Origin: Bacteroidia bacterium
Lineage (GTDB): Bacteria > Bacteroidota > Bacteroidia > Cytophagales > Cyclobacteriaceae
Length of the DNA stretch: 64,000 bases
Assembly: GCA_030432655.1 (NCBI GenBank)
Contig: JAUILA010000004.1
Location: forward strand, 1 to 64,000
Reading direction: 5' to 3'
The notes under the pieces are model-generated. The model was not told the origin of the DNA and did no database searches. It was given only the letters and a program-made list of their open reading frames with translations. Numbering within the stretch: the stretch's first letter is position 1; every line of letters begins with the position of its first letter. Below are positions 1-8,186 of the stretch, one piece after another. The position numbers were made by a program, and so were the translations under genes.

Positions 1-843
1 GCCTGTGTGGGACCACTCCGTATCTTCAATATTATAAGGTTGTGACGAGGCGGCCGTTCCGGCAATGACAATTTCGGGGGTTCCGAAAGTTCCTGTCGAT
101 ACGTTAAACGGAGCAATTACCACATCACTGCCCGAAGTTTCCGGGGCAAAAGAAACCAGGCCCCGGGCCGGATTATAAGCCATGTTACTTATTCTCGGGG
201 GGAGGCCCGAAACAATAGAAGACGAAATTCCGAAACCGGCATTATTAATGTTTACAACGGTAATTTGCGCGGTATTTGGTTCATGCAGTAACAGCCAGAA
301 ACCATCCCTTGAGGCCTTCGGCAGCACAAGCATCGACTCATCATAGGTACCGGTAACTCCCGGTATGGTGGTATTCTTGGTCGTAACTTCACCGCTGGGA
401 AAAGCAGGCGGTCCTGGTGAATTGCCAGGTAACAGCATATTCACGACAGAATAGGTAATTCCGCCATTATTCGTGAAAATATAATATTCATCCGTCGTAC
501 CCGGATTGGCAGCTAAACCGACCGTCTGGCTGATACCGCTGTTGCCATTCAGGCCGGTCCCGTTTGGCATAACCGCATCGGTTCCATCGTAAACAGTGAT
601 ACCGTCAGTATAAAACAGCACTTCACCCGATACAGGATCCGTCGCAACCGCACTCATGCCGGGACCCAGGTTATTAGGAATGGTAACGGCCTGTGGAATA
701 TAGTCAGGGCGGACAAACCGTATGGCATTTCCGTTATTGCCGAAATACCAGTTGATGTTGGACTGTGTCTGGGCCAAAGAGGAGAAGGCACAGAAAAGTC
801 CTGCAATAAATACGGCTATGAATCGGAATCTGTTTACTTGCAT
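1..843 (-). CDS. T9SS/gliding-type secreted surface protein, C-terminus cut by window edge
   Basis: The open frame runs from an ATG at 843-841 off the left edge: 281 codons, no stop. The N-terminus is a signal peptide (hydrophobic FIAVFIAGLFCAFSSL then AQ) followed by INWYFGNNGNAIRF, and near residues 65-120 by DPVSGEVLFYTDGITVYDG, VMPNGTGLNGNSGISQ and DEYYIFTNNGG. These phrases are typical of the N-terminal propeller-like region of large Bacteroidota proteins that carry a gliding-motility-associated (CHU_C) or T9SS sorting domain at the C-terminus. That C-terminus lies outside the window, so export by type IX secretion is inferred. It is divergent from a PorP/SprF gene, the usual partner of such proteins, with a shared 283-bp intergenic region. 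Family confidence is good; exact function is unknown. Confidence 0.75.
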   Translation of the reverse strand, partial: MQVNRFRFIAVFIAGLFCAFSSLAQTQSNINWYFGNNGNAIRFVRPDYIPQAVTIPNNLGPGMSAVATDPVSGEVLFYTDGITVYDGTDAVMPNGTGLNGNSGISQTVGLAANPGTTDEYYIFTNNGGITYSVVNMLLPGNSPGPPAFPSGEVTTKNTTIPGVTGTYDESMLVLPKASRDGFWLLLHEPNTAQITVVNINNAGFGISSSIVSGLPPRISNMAYNPARGLVSFAPETSGSDVVIAPFNVSTGTFGTPEIVIAGTAASSQPYNIEDTEWSHTG

Positions 844-957
844 GTGTTTACCTTCACTGATGGGTCAATATTAATAACTCTAATCACCATTAGGTAATTG
901 TATTAATGTCAAAAAAGTTAAAATATATTAGTTTTCGGAATACAAATAAGAATAATC

Positions 958-1054
958 TTCCGTTAACTGTTGTAATGCGGCGATAAGTATAACGTGTATT
1001 CCGTTAAAATGATTTCTTTCCGCATGTAAGTTTTAACGAATGAAGGTAACGGAA
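958..1054. promoter_or_regulatory. Repeated TTCCGTTA motif in divergent promoter region
   Basis: TTCCGTTAA occurs at 958-966 and 999-1007 (41 bp apart, about four helical turns), and its reverse complement TAACGGAA at 1047-1054; a weaker relative, TTAACGAA, lies at 1033-1040. The three copies lie between two divergent surface-secretion genes and just upstream of the TAnnTTTG element at 1073. A regulator-binding array is inferred; the protein is unknown and chance is possible in AT-rich DNA. The rest of the 844-1126 intergenic region holds nothing else I recognise. Confidence 0.35.
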
Positions 1055-1072
1055 TATGATGCGAACTTTTTG

Positions 1073-1080
1073 TATTTTTG
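1073..1080 (+). promoter_or_regulatory. Putative -7 element of porP/sprF promoter
   Basis: TATTTTTG matches the Bacteroidota -7 consensus TAnnTTTG. Transcription would start near 1085, leaving a leader of about 40 nt that contains AAGGAG at 1113-1118, one of the few clear Shine-Dalgarno sequences in this window. No convincing -33 TTG at the expected distance was seen. Confidence 0.45.
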
Positions 1081-1126
1081 ACATTTGCCTGTAATGGCGT
1101 CTATCAACATTTAAGGAGCACTGCGA

Positions 1127-2164
1127 ATGCGGCGAATCGTTTTTGTGATATTATTTTTTGCGGGACTGGCCTTTGAGGTCCAGGCTCAGGATCCACAATT
1201 CTCACAATTCTATGCGGCCCCGTTGTACCTGAATCCGGCCTTTGCCGGGTCTACTCAATACACCCGGGCAGGATTGAATTACCGGAACCAGTGGCCGTCT
1301 ATTGAGGCGAACTTTACCACGTTTTCCGGCTACATAGATCATTTCATTGAATCAAAGAACAGTGGTGTCGGGTTGCTTTTCATGCATGATAAGGAAGGCA
1401 GGGCAGGTCTTACCTCGACTTTCGTGGCGTTGCAATATGCTTACCAGCTGAGGATTGCGCAAAACGTATTTTTCAGGCCAGGGGTCCAGGCTGCGTTTTA
1501 CAACAGGAACATCAGTTTTTCTGATCTGACCTTCGGAGATCAGTTCGATGAGTTTGGCCAGGTGATCCAGCCAACCGGTGAAACATTCAATAATACCAGC
1601 AAGAATTTTCTGGATCTTTCTTTTGGCGGCTTGTTCTACACGCCCATCGCGTGGCTTGGGGTAACGGCCAATCACCTGAACACCCCGGAGCAGTCTTTTG
1701 ATGAAAACGTGGAAATCAGTGAGTTGCCGATCAAGTTATCCGTGCATGGGGGGGTGAAAATACATTTTAAACCCGGAGTGATCGGGAGCGGCATGTTTAC
1801 GCGGCCCCAGGAAAGGAGTATAACACCTACTTTTCAATACAAAGCCCAGGGTGAATTTGATCAGCTTGACCTTGGCCTGTACCTGACCCTTGAACCGGTT
1901 ATTATCGGCGCCTGGTATCGTGGATTGCCTTTGAAAACACTTGAAGGGTTCAATAATAATGAATCGGTGGTCTTTTTGATAGGATTTACCAAAAAGGGCG
2001 CGGAAGACGCTTTCAATATTGGATATTCCTACGATTACACAATTTCAAACCTGGGATCAGCCAGTGGTGGTGCCCACGAAATATCACTCTCCTACATCTG
2101 GAGCACCCGGGACCCGCGCCGTCCGCCCAGGGATGTTATGCAGCTTCCTTGTCCTGATTTTTAG
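1127..2164 (+). CDS. PorP/SprF family type IX secretion outer-membrane protein
   Basis: A 345-aa protein with a signal peptide (cleavage after VQAQ, about residue 21) followed by the family hallmark DPQFSQFYAAPLYLNPAFAG. The rest alternates short amphipathic beta strands, as in a 12-14 strand outer-membrane barrel. Characterised members are P. gingivalis PorP, an essential T9SS component, and Flavobacterium SprF, needed to export the adhesin SprB. Genomes carry many paralogues, each commonly paired with one exported CHU_C-type protein; here the divergent truncated gene at 1-843 is the obvious partner. The ATG is preceded by AAGGAG. Family assignment is firm, its specific cargo is inferred. 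Confidence 0.92.
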   Translation: MRRIVFVILFFAGLAFEVQAQDPQFSQFYAAPLYLNPAFAGSTQYTRAGLNYRNQWPSIEANFTTFSGYIDHFIESKNSGVGLLFMHDKEGRAGLTSTFVALQYAYQLRIAQNVFFRPGVQAAFYNRNISFSDLTFGDQFDEFGQVIQPTGETFNNTSKNFLDLSFGGLFYTPIAWLGVTANHLNTPEQSFDENVEISELPIKLSVHGGVKIHFKPGVIGSGMFTRPQERSITPTFQYKAQGEFDQLDLGLYLTLEPVIIGAWYRGLPLKTLEGFNNNESVVFLIGFTKKGAEDAFNIGYSYDYTISNLGSASGGAHEISLSYIWSTRDPRRPPRDVMQLPCPDF

Positions 2165-2172
2165 TACCTTTG
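2165..2172 (+). promoter_or_regulatory. -7 element 4 nt before SUI1 start codon
   Basis: TACCTTTG matches TAnnTTTG and begins right after the PorP/SprF stop. Only four bases (AGGT) separate it from the ATG at 2177, so the transcript should begin at or within a few bases of the start codon. This suggests separate, leaderless expression from the upstream gene. Confidence 0.5.
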
Positions 2173-2176
2173 AGGT

Positions 2177-2521
2177 ATGGGCCGAAATAAGAAAAACAAA
2201 TGGAAGGGTCGTGAAGGGGTAGTTTATTCGACCAATGACGACTTTAATTATGATTATGAAGGTGACCGGGAAGAAGAAACCCTGCCTCCTGAGGAACAGG
2301 TTCTTCGTGTCGGGCTGGATAAAAAAGCCCGCGGAGGCAAACAGGTGACGCTCATCGAAGGGTTTGTTGGAACAGAAGAAGACCTGAAAGACCTGGCCCG
2401 CAACCTGAAACAATCATGCGGCGTGGGGGGGTCAGCCAAAAATAATGAGATCATCGTCCAGGGAGATTTCCGGGATAAAATTCGCGAACTGCTAATTCAG
2501 AAAGGCTATTCTGTAAGGTAA
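2177..2521 (+). CDS. SUI1/eIF1-like translation factor (YciH family)
   Basis: A 114-aa protein whose C-terminal two-thirds is a SUI1 domain: LRVGLDKKARGGKQVTLIEG, then EEDLKDLARNLKQSCGVGGS and a closing GDFRDKIRELLIQKGYSV. The N-terminus is a charged, probably disordered extension (MGRNKKNKWKGREG, then an acidic stretch). Bacterial members are relatives of eukaryotic initiation factor 1 and E. coli YciH, proposed to affect initiation fidelity or act under stress; the role in Bacteroidota is not settled. It sits 12 bp after the PorP/SprF gene but has its own promoter-like element overlapping that gap, so the neighbourhood probably carries no functional meaning. Confidence 0.9.
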   Translation: MGRNKKNKWKGREGVVYSTNDDFNYDYEGDREEETLPPEEQVLRVGLDKKARGGKQVTLIEGFVGTEEDLKDLARNLKQSCGVGGSAKNNEIIVQGDFRDKIRELLIQKGYSVR

Positions 2522-2674
2522 ATTTTCCCGCCCGGACAGGTTGCCATTGCTTAGCATATTTTTATTACCGCTCGTATAAATAGGTCCGCCGGGCCTCCCA
2601 TCCTTATTTATCTTAGCCCTGATTTTTGGTTTCCAATTATCAGGAATCACCTCAAACTTTTAAACAAAGCTGGT

Positions 2675-4342
2675 ATGATGCACACCTCTTTGAGACAGTG
2701 CCTGAGCATGTTGTTGCTCACAGGCATACTCATGGCGGGCGGTTTCCGGGCTTTAGCCCAGGACCTCAGGCCCGTTTCAAAATCTTACATAATTCAAAAT
2801 GCCACGGTATTCCAGGCTCCGGGACGGAGTTACCAGGGATATGATGTCCTGATTAAAGACGGACTCATTTCTGCGGTCGGACAAGACCTGGCTGTTCCTG
2901 CGGACGCGCAAATGGTTGAAGGCGACAGTCTTATTGTATACGCTGGATTTATCGACGGTCTGTCCCATGCAGGCCTGGAGGAACCGAAGCGGGGAGAGCG
3001 CCCAAATGTGAAAGACCCTGGCAATCCACCTGATGAAATTGCCGGAATAACGCCTTACAGGGATGTTCGTGAGCTGCTAAAGGAGAATGATAAATCAGTC
3101 AGCGATCTGCGTGCTCTTGGATTTACGGTCACTCATACAGTTCCCTACGGCAATATGCTACCCGGCAAGGGAGCCATCATCCTGACCGGAGGAAATGGTG
3201 ACAATGGCCTGATTTTACGGGAGAATGCCTCACTTTACAGCCAATTTGAAGGTGCCCGCGGGGTTTATCCGAATACCGTCATTGGAGTCATGGCAAAATA
3301 CCGGGAACTTTACAAACAGGCAGAATTATCAAAAAATGATGCATCCCGCTACAATTCGTCTCAGGGATTAAAACGGCCAATGGAAAACAGGGTAGTGGAG
3401 GCGTTCTACCCGGTCATTGAAAACACCATGCCCGTGGCTTTCCATGCGGAAGGTGTGAAGGACGTGTACAGGGCATATCACCTGCAGGAAGACCTTGGTT
3501 TCAGGATGATCCTTGTAGGTGTGAAACAGGGTTGGGATATGGCAGACAAAATAAAATCGTCTGGCACACCGGTTTTTCTCAGCCTGGACATGCCTGAATG
3601 GAAGGATGAAGCAAGGGATTCAACCCTTACCGGATCTAAAGCAAAAGAGTATAATCAACTTTTTGACCGGAAGGAGGAAATGCTTAAAAAGTACTACGGT
3701 CAGCCTGCCCTTTTCAGCCAGCAGGCTGTTCCATATGGATTCAGCACAGCAGGATTGAAGAGTTCTGATTTCAGGAAGAACCTGCTTAAAATGAAAGAGC
3801 AAGGCGCAACGGATGATCAACTTCTGGCAGCGCTGACAACTTCGCCGGCGAGTCTTCTCGGACTTTCGAGATGGACAGGGACCGTTGAGCCCGGAAAAAT
3901 GGCGAACCTGGTAGTCACGGACAATAATTTCTTCGATGAAGAATCGACCATCAGGTATGTTTTTGTAGAAGGGAAGAAATACGATTTCGAAGAAAAGAAA
4001 AAGAAAGACAAGAATGGGGAAAAGTCGGAAATCACTCCCGAAGGCAAATGGACATTTACTGCCGACCCTGGCGGGGCTCCGGCAACAGGAACCATTGAAA
4101 TAAAGGAAAACAACGGCGAGTACAGTGGCACCATGAACTATGATCAGGGTGGTACAAGCTTTGAACTTTCTGATATATCCTTTTCCGGAACGACCCTGGA
4201 GTTTTCCGTGCTCATAATCGACGGAGGTCAGGAACTTCCTTTCACCGGAACCCTGGAATTTACGGCTGACAGTTATTCCGGAACGGTGAGCAGTCCGTCA
4301 ACAGGTGGTTTTCCAATTTCAGGTGAACGAATCCCCAATTAA
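2675..4342 (+). CDS. Secreted amidohydrolase-fold protein with incomplete metal site (first of three)
   Basis: A 555-aa protein with a signal peptide ending near residue 29 (FRALAQ), then an amidohydrolase composite fold (IIQNATVFQ ... VLIKDGLISAVG ... VYAGFIDGLSHAGL). In the metal-binding HxH motif the first His is replaced by Leu (residues 96-98 are LSH), and the later His and Asp ligands seen in the middle paralogue are not apparent except an FHAE. The usual closing SLLGLSRWTGTVEPGKMANLVV is present, followed by a Lys/Glu linker and an extra beta-rich C-terminal domain of about 100 residues. It is in an operon with two paralogues (6 bp to the next). Catalysis is doubtful; a structural or partner role is inferred. 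The ATG at 2678 is an equally possible start. Confidence 0.85.
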   Translation: MMHTSLRQCLSMLLLTGILMAGGFRALAQDLRPVSKSYIIQNATVFQAPGRSYQGYDVLIKDGLISAVGQDLAVPADAQMVEGDSLIVYAGFIDGLSHAGLEEPKRGERPNVKDPGNPPDEIAGITPYRDVRELLKENDKSVSDLRALGFTVTHTVPYGNMLPGKGAIILTGGNGDNGLILRENASLYSQFEGARGVYPNTVIGVMAKYRELYKQAELSKNDASRYNSSQGLKRPMENRVVEAFYPVIENTMPVAFHAEGVKDVYRAYHLQEDLGFRMILVGVKQGWDMADKIKSSGTPVFLSLDMPEWKDEARDSTLTGSKAKEYNQLFDRKEEMLKKYYGQPALFSQQAVPYGFSTAGLKSSDFRKNLLKMKEQGATDDQLLAALTTSPASLLGLSRWTGTVEPGKMANLVVTDNNFFDEESTIRYVFVEGKKYDFEEKKKKDKNGEKSEITPEGKWTFTADPGGAPATGTIEIKENNGEYSGTMNYDQGGTSFELSDISFSGTTLEFSVLIIDGGQELPFTGTLEFTADSYSGTVSSPSTGGFPISGERIPN

Positions 4343-4348
4343 TAAGAT

Positions 4349-5704
4349 ATGAATATGAAATTACTACTCACGCTACTTTTCGCAAGTCTCACCCTGGTGG
4401 TCGCGAAAGCACAGGAAACCGGGGATATTATCATCCGAAACGGAACGGTGCTGACCATTACCAATGGTACGCTGGAGAATACGGATGTACTTATCCGGGA
4501 CGGAAAAATTTCAAAAATCGGAACAGACCTGAAGGCGCCAAACGGAGCAAAGGAATACGACGCCACGGGTAAATTCGTTATGCCCGGGATCATTGATGCC
4601 CATTCACACATTGGGATTGACGCCGTAAATGAAGCAACAAGTCCGGTAACGGCAGAGGTCTTTACCGGGGATGCGCTGGATCCGCTGGATGTTTCCATCT
4701 ACCGGGCCCTGGCCGGTGGTGTCACCATATCCCATGCATTGCACGGATCTGCCAATGCGATTGGCGGAGAAAGTGAAACCATCAAACACAGGTACGGAAC
4801 AGTCAACCCTTCCGATCTGGCTATGGAAGGAGCGCCCAGAACCATCAAATTCGCCCTGGGAGAAAACCCGACCAGGGTGCATGGCGGAGGTAGCAATATT
4901 GTGCCCCGGACGAGAATGGGGGTGGAAGCGGTTTTCCGCAATGCATTCTCCGAGGGCCGCGAATACATGGAAGCCTGGGATGAATACAACGCAAACAAGG
5001 ATAAAAAGGGATATACCGGTATTGCGCCTGAATACAACCGGCGCCTGGAGACAATTGCCGATATCCTTCGCGGTGACATAATTATTCATTGTCACTCTTA
5101 CCGGGCCGATGAGATATACATGCTTATGCAGGTGTGTAAGGACTTTGGGGTGAAGAAGCTGGTTTTTCAGCACGTGAATGAAGGCTTCAAGGTGGCACCG
5201 GAGCTTGCAGAGTTCGGAGCCATGGCTTCCGTGTTCTCTGACTGGTGGGCCTATAAATTTGAGGTGTATTACTCAACGGCTTATAATGCCGCGATACTTA
5301 CCCGGAACGGGGTGGTCACTTCCATCAATTCGGACAGTGGTGAACTGATCAGGCACCTGTATCACGAGGCTGCCAAAACGCTGAAGTACGGAGATTTATC
5401 GGAGGAGGAAGCGTTGAAACTGATTACCATCAATCCGGCTAAACAGTTGGGAATCGATGATCGTGTTGGTTCACTGGAAGAAGGAAAAGACGGCGATGTG
5501 GCAGTCTTCAGTGCGCACCCCCTGAGTATATATGCAATTCCTGAACTCACCGTAGTGGATGGAATTGTGAGGTTTGACCGGGAGAATGACCCGGCGGATA
5601 TGCGGATTTATCCGGATCCGGAAGAAGATATTGAAGTGATTCTGTCACATGAACACCGTTCTGACCGATGCATGCAGGATACAGAATTTTTGTTTCAACA
5701 ATAA
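4349..5704 (+). CDS. Secreted amidohydrolase with intact metal site (second of three)
   Basis: A 451-aa protein: signal peptide to about residue 22 (LVVAKAQ), N-terminal beta sandwich, then a TIM barrel. The binuclear or mononuclear metal ligands of the amidohydrolase superfamily are visible: HSH at residues 85-87 in PGIIDAHSHIGI, His249 in IIHCHSY, His275 in VFQHVNEG and Asp329 in SINSDSGE. The end of the fold, NPAKQLGIDDRVGSLEEGKDGDVAVF, is canonical for the imidazolonepropionase-related branch. The substrate is unknown; a cyclic amide, peptide-derived or lactam substrate in the periplasm or at the surface is plausible. It is the only member of the tandem triplet that looks catalytically competent. 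Confidence 0.88.
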   Translation: MNMKLLLTLLFASLTLVVAKAQETGDIIIRNGTVLTITNGTLENTDVLIRDGKISKIGTDLKAPNGAKEYDATGKFVMPGIIDAHSHIGIDAVNEATSPVTAEVFTGDALDPLDVSIYRALAGGVTISHALHGSANAIGGESETIKHRYGTVNPSDLAMEGAPRTIKFALGENPTRVHGGGSNIVPRTRMGVEAVFRNAFSEGREYMEAWDEYNANKDKKGYTGIAPEYNRRLETIADILRGDIIIHCHSYRADEIYMLMQVCKDFGVKKLVFQHVNEGFKVAPELAEFGAMASVFSDWWAYKFEVYYSTAYNAAILTRNGVVTSINSDSGELIRHLYHEAAKTLKYGDLSEEEALKLITINPAKQLGIDDRVGSLEEGKDGDVAVFSAHPLSIYAIPELTVVDGIVRFDRENDPADMRIYPDPEEDIEVILSHEHRSDRCMQDTEFLFQQ

Positions 5705-5719
5705 AATAGCCCGATAACG

Positions 5720-7024
5720 ATGAGAAAGATTGTTTACCTCTTAGTGTTTGTACTGCTGAATTTGGTTCAGCCTGTATTCGGGCAGAATGCCAAGGCGGAT
5801 TACGGTGTTTTCGCATTGACCAATGCTGAGATTGTGACCGTAACCAATGGCACCGTTCAGAATGGCACCCTGATCATCAGGGACGGAATGATTGAGTCAA
5901 TCGGGACTTCGGTTGAGATACCTTCCGATGCGAAGGTAATTGACTGCAGCGGATTACAGATTTATCCAGGCATGATTGACGCAGGTTCCCGCATCGGTCT
6001 GATTGAAGTGGGTTCTGATGCGAGGACGCGTGATTATAACGAAATAGGGGATGTGATCCCGCAAATGAAGACGCTGACCGCGGTGAACCCAAATTCCGCC
6101 TTGATTCCTGTAAACCGGGTCAGTGGAGTAACGACGTCGCTGATTATGCCATCCGGGGGTATTTTCCCGGGAACGGCTTCCCTGATTAATTTACATGGGT
6201 ATACGCCTGATCAGATGTATGCGGATTTCGAATCTATTCTGATCAACTTTCCTGTGACCGGCCGACGGGGCAGGTGGGACCGCCGGTCTGATGACGAGAT
6301 TAAAAAGCAGGCGGAAAAGAATATTTCCGAAATGAAGGAAGTTTGGAACAGTGCAAAAGCCTACGCCAGGATAGACAGTGCTCTTAAGGCAGAAGGAAAC
6401 GGCGAACGTCCTGATTATTATCCGGAAATGGAAGCTATGATGCCTTATGTACGTGGTGAAAAGCCGGTGCTTGTTGAGGTGAATGCGGCAAAGGATATAA
6501 AAGCAGCCATCGCATGGGTGGAGGAAAATGATATAGACGCGATCTTTATTGGGGTATCCGAAGGCTGGCGGATGGCAGACGAACTTGCGAAGGCCGGAAT
6601 TCCTGTAATTACCGGTCCTGTGCTGAGTACACCTACCAGATCCTACGATAATTATGATCAAGCCTATGCCAACGCAGGAATGATGCAGAAAGCAGGCGTG
6701 CAGGTCGCACTCCGGACAGGTGATGCCGAAAACATTCGTAACCTTCCTTACAATGCGGGCTTTGCCGCAGCGTATGGAATGGGCAGGGAAGAAGCGCTGA
6801 AAGCAATTACAATAGTCCCGGCCCGTATTTTCGGGGTGGATGACCAATTAGGATCCCTGGAGGAAGGAAAAAAGGCCACCCTTTTTATTACGACTGGCGA
6901 CCCGTTTGAGACAAGTACAGATGTCCGCCATGTCTTCATAGACGGCTGGAATATTCCACTTGAAAGCCGTCAGACTAAGCTCTATGACGAGTTCCTGGAA
7001 AGATCTCCGGGAGTGGAGAAGTAG
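5720..7024 (+). CDS. Secreted amidohydrolase-fold pseudoenzyme (third of three)
   Basis: A 434-aa protein with a signal peptide (LVQPVFGQ, cleavage near residue 22) and the amidohydrolase fold, including NAEIVTVTNGTVQNG, GGIFPGTASLINLHG and a C-terminal VPARIFGVDDQLGSLEEGKK. The HxH motif is gone: PGMIDAGSRIGL has Gly89 and Arg91 where both His should be. The strand-5 and strand-6 His are also missing (VEVNAAK and IGVSEGW). It shares GW-x-MAD with the first paralogue (GWDMAD there, GWRMAD here), so the two degenerate members resemble each other more than the active one. It probably works as a partner or ligand-binding relative of the middle gene, 15 bp upstream. No catalytic role is supported. 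Confidence 0.85.
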   Translation: MRKIVYLLVFVLLNLVQPVFGQNAKADYGVFALTNAEIVTVTNGTVQNGTLIIRDGMIESIGTSVEIPSDAKVIDCSGLQIYPGMIDAGSRIGLIEVGSDARTRDYNEIGDVIPQMKTLTAVNPNSALIPVNRVSGVTTSLIMPSGGIFPGTASLINLHGYTPDQMYADFESILINFPVTGRRGRWDRRSDDEIKKQAEKNISEMKEVWNSAKAYARIDSALKAEGNGERPDYYPEMEAMMPYVRGEKPVLVEVNAAKDIKAAIAWVEENDIDAIFIGVSEGWRMADELAKAGIPVITGPVLSTPTRSYDNYDQAYANAGMMQKAGVQVALRTGDAENIRNLPYNAGFAAAYGMGREEALKAITIVPARIFGVDDQLGSLEEGKKATLFITTGDPFETSTDVRHVFIDGWNIPLESRQTKLYDEFLERSPGVEK

Positions 7025-7027
7025 TAC

Positions 7028-7264
7028 TGTCATCCCCGGATTCGGCCGGAGGACGAAGACCGGGGATCCTGCAACCCTTGATGGTCGGAGCGTCCACGCT
7101 CCGACCGGAAATAGTTCAACAATGAGGGGTCGTAGCAACATGCTACGACCATCTTTTAGACTTACTCTTTCGGTTTACCGTGATCTTCGATCACAGATCC
7201 CCGTTTGGAAGGAACAGCCCTCGATTAATATTTCGGACGGGGATGACAGGCGGACGGAGATGAC
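7028..7264. repeat. REP-like palindrome cluster in intergenic region
   Basis: The patch between convergent genes is packed with inverted repeats: GGTCGGAGCG/CGCTCCGACC at 7083-7092 and 7097-7106 (4-nt loop), GGTCGTAGCA/TGCTACGACC at 7128-7137 and 7141-7150 (3-nt loop), and GTGATC/GATCAC at 7180-7185 and 7189-7194. An outer pair, TGTCATCCCCG at 7028-7038 and CGGGGATGACA at 7238-7248, brackets the whole. A near-identical copy of the right end, GGACGGAGATGACAGG, follows at about 7253. The nested layout resembles REP/REPIN or MITE-type elements. It also separates two convergent transcripts and could help terminate both. Confidence 0.7.
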
Positions 7265-7269
7265 AGGCT

Positions 7270-8070
7270 TTACAACCCATCTTTAAACGAAGGGTATCCG
7301 TTACCCTGAAGTGACGTATCACAATTCAGTTCATCCGCACGTGCATTAATATCAGAAATCCTGTTTTCCGGACTGGGGTGCGTGCTGAGGAATTCCGGAA
7401 TACCAGCTCCTTCTCCTTCCGCTTCCAGTTTTTCAAAGAAATATGCGGCGGAGTTACAGGCATACGGAGCCGCGGTAAGGTATTCAACCGACTGCATATC
7501 TGCTTCGTTTTCATAATCCCGGCTGAATGACAGTCCGGCTGCGGTACCGGCAATCTGTGCAACAATTTGCTCAAGGGTGGAGGCATCATTTCCCAAAAGG
7601 ACGCTTAAAAGGAGACTAACGCCGTATTGCTTCTGCAGGGTCCGGCTGGTATGCCGCAAGTCTGCGTGTGCAATTTCATGCGCCATTACCCCGGACAGGG
7701 CATCTGCGTTGTTCAGGTATTTGATCAGCCCTGTGTAAACATAAATATATCCTCCCGGGGTGGCAAAGGCATTCAGTGTCTCATCATCCTTTATTATAGT
7801 AACTGTCCAGTTAAACTCCTCACGGTAGGCAACTTCGCCGCTGTTAAGAATTTCTTCCACCATGTTGTCCAGGTACGCATATTCCTGCGGGTACTGTGAA
7901 CGTTCGAGTAAGTTGAAAGACGGATCATTCCTGATTTCCTGGTTAACCTGTTCGCCTAGCGAAATATCATTCTCCACGGAGAAAATATTGAAATTGTTGT
8001 TCTCATCGCATCCAGTTATAACGAGTAAGGCTATTATGATCGGAAATGCTTTATATAGTATTAGTCGCAT
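7270..8070 (-). CDS. Lipoprotein M48 family metalloprotease
   Basis: A 266-aa protein starting at the ATG complementary to 8068-8070; this start gives a compact lipoprotein signal (MRLILYKAFPII ... VITGC) with lipobox Cys21, whereas an in-frame start 54 bp upstream adds a polar tail before the signal. The zinc motif HEIAH is at residues 131-135 in LSGVMAHEIAHADLRH and the third ligand is probably the first Glu of ENEADMQS. It matches the Oma1/BepA/LoiP-like periplasmic M48 group (outer-membrane protein quality control in E. coli). The C-terminal LSTHPSPENRISDI is the usual closing motif. It is divergent from guaA. Confidence 0.9.
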   Translation of the reverse strand: MRLILYKAFPIIIALLVITGCDENNNFNIFSVENDISLGEQVNQEIRNDPSFNLLERSQYPQEYAYLDNMVEEILNSGEVAYREEFNWTVTIIKDDETLNAFATPGGYIYVYTGLIKYLNNADALSGVMAHEIAHADLRHTSRTLQKQYGVSLLLSVLLGNDASTLEQIVAQIAGTAAGLSFSRDYENEADMQSVEYLTAAPYACNSAAYFFEKLEAEGEGAGIPEFLSTHPSPENRISDINARADELNCDTSLQGNGYPSFKDGL

Positions 8071-8174
8071 AGTATAATTCAAGTTGGTTACCAGCTTATG
8101 TGAAAATATTGTGCCAGTCATCACGAGGGAGGCCGATTTTTTTAGAATTGGTAGTATTTAAGTGGTGGTCATAC

Positions 8175-8182
8175 TATTTTTG
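8175..8182 (+). promoter_or_regulatory. -7 element 4 nt before guaA start codon
   Basis: TATTTTTG matches TAnnTTTG; four bases (CGCC) follow before the ATG at 8187. The predicted transcription start coincides with the start codon, supporting both the choice of 8187 and leaderless translation. Confidence 0.55.
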
Positions 8183-8186
8183 CGCC

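Noticed and set aside
4604-5173. Long minus-strand ORF inside the second amidohydrolase gene
   Set aside because: It mirrors the plus-strand gene, has no family features, and long antisense frames are expected from codon bias.
8100-8186. N-terminal extension of GuaA from the ATG at 8100
   Set aside because: It adds 29 non-conserved residues before MSEQILIL; the -7 element immediately before 8187 puts the transcript start after this extension.
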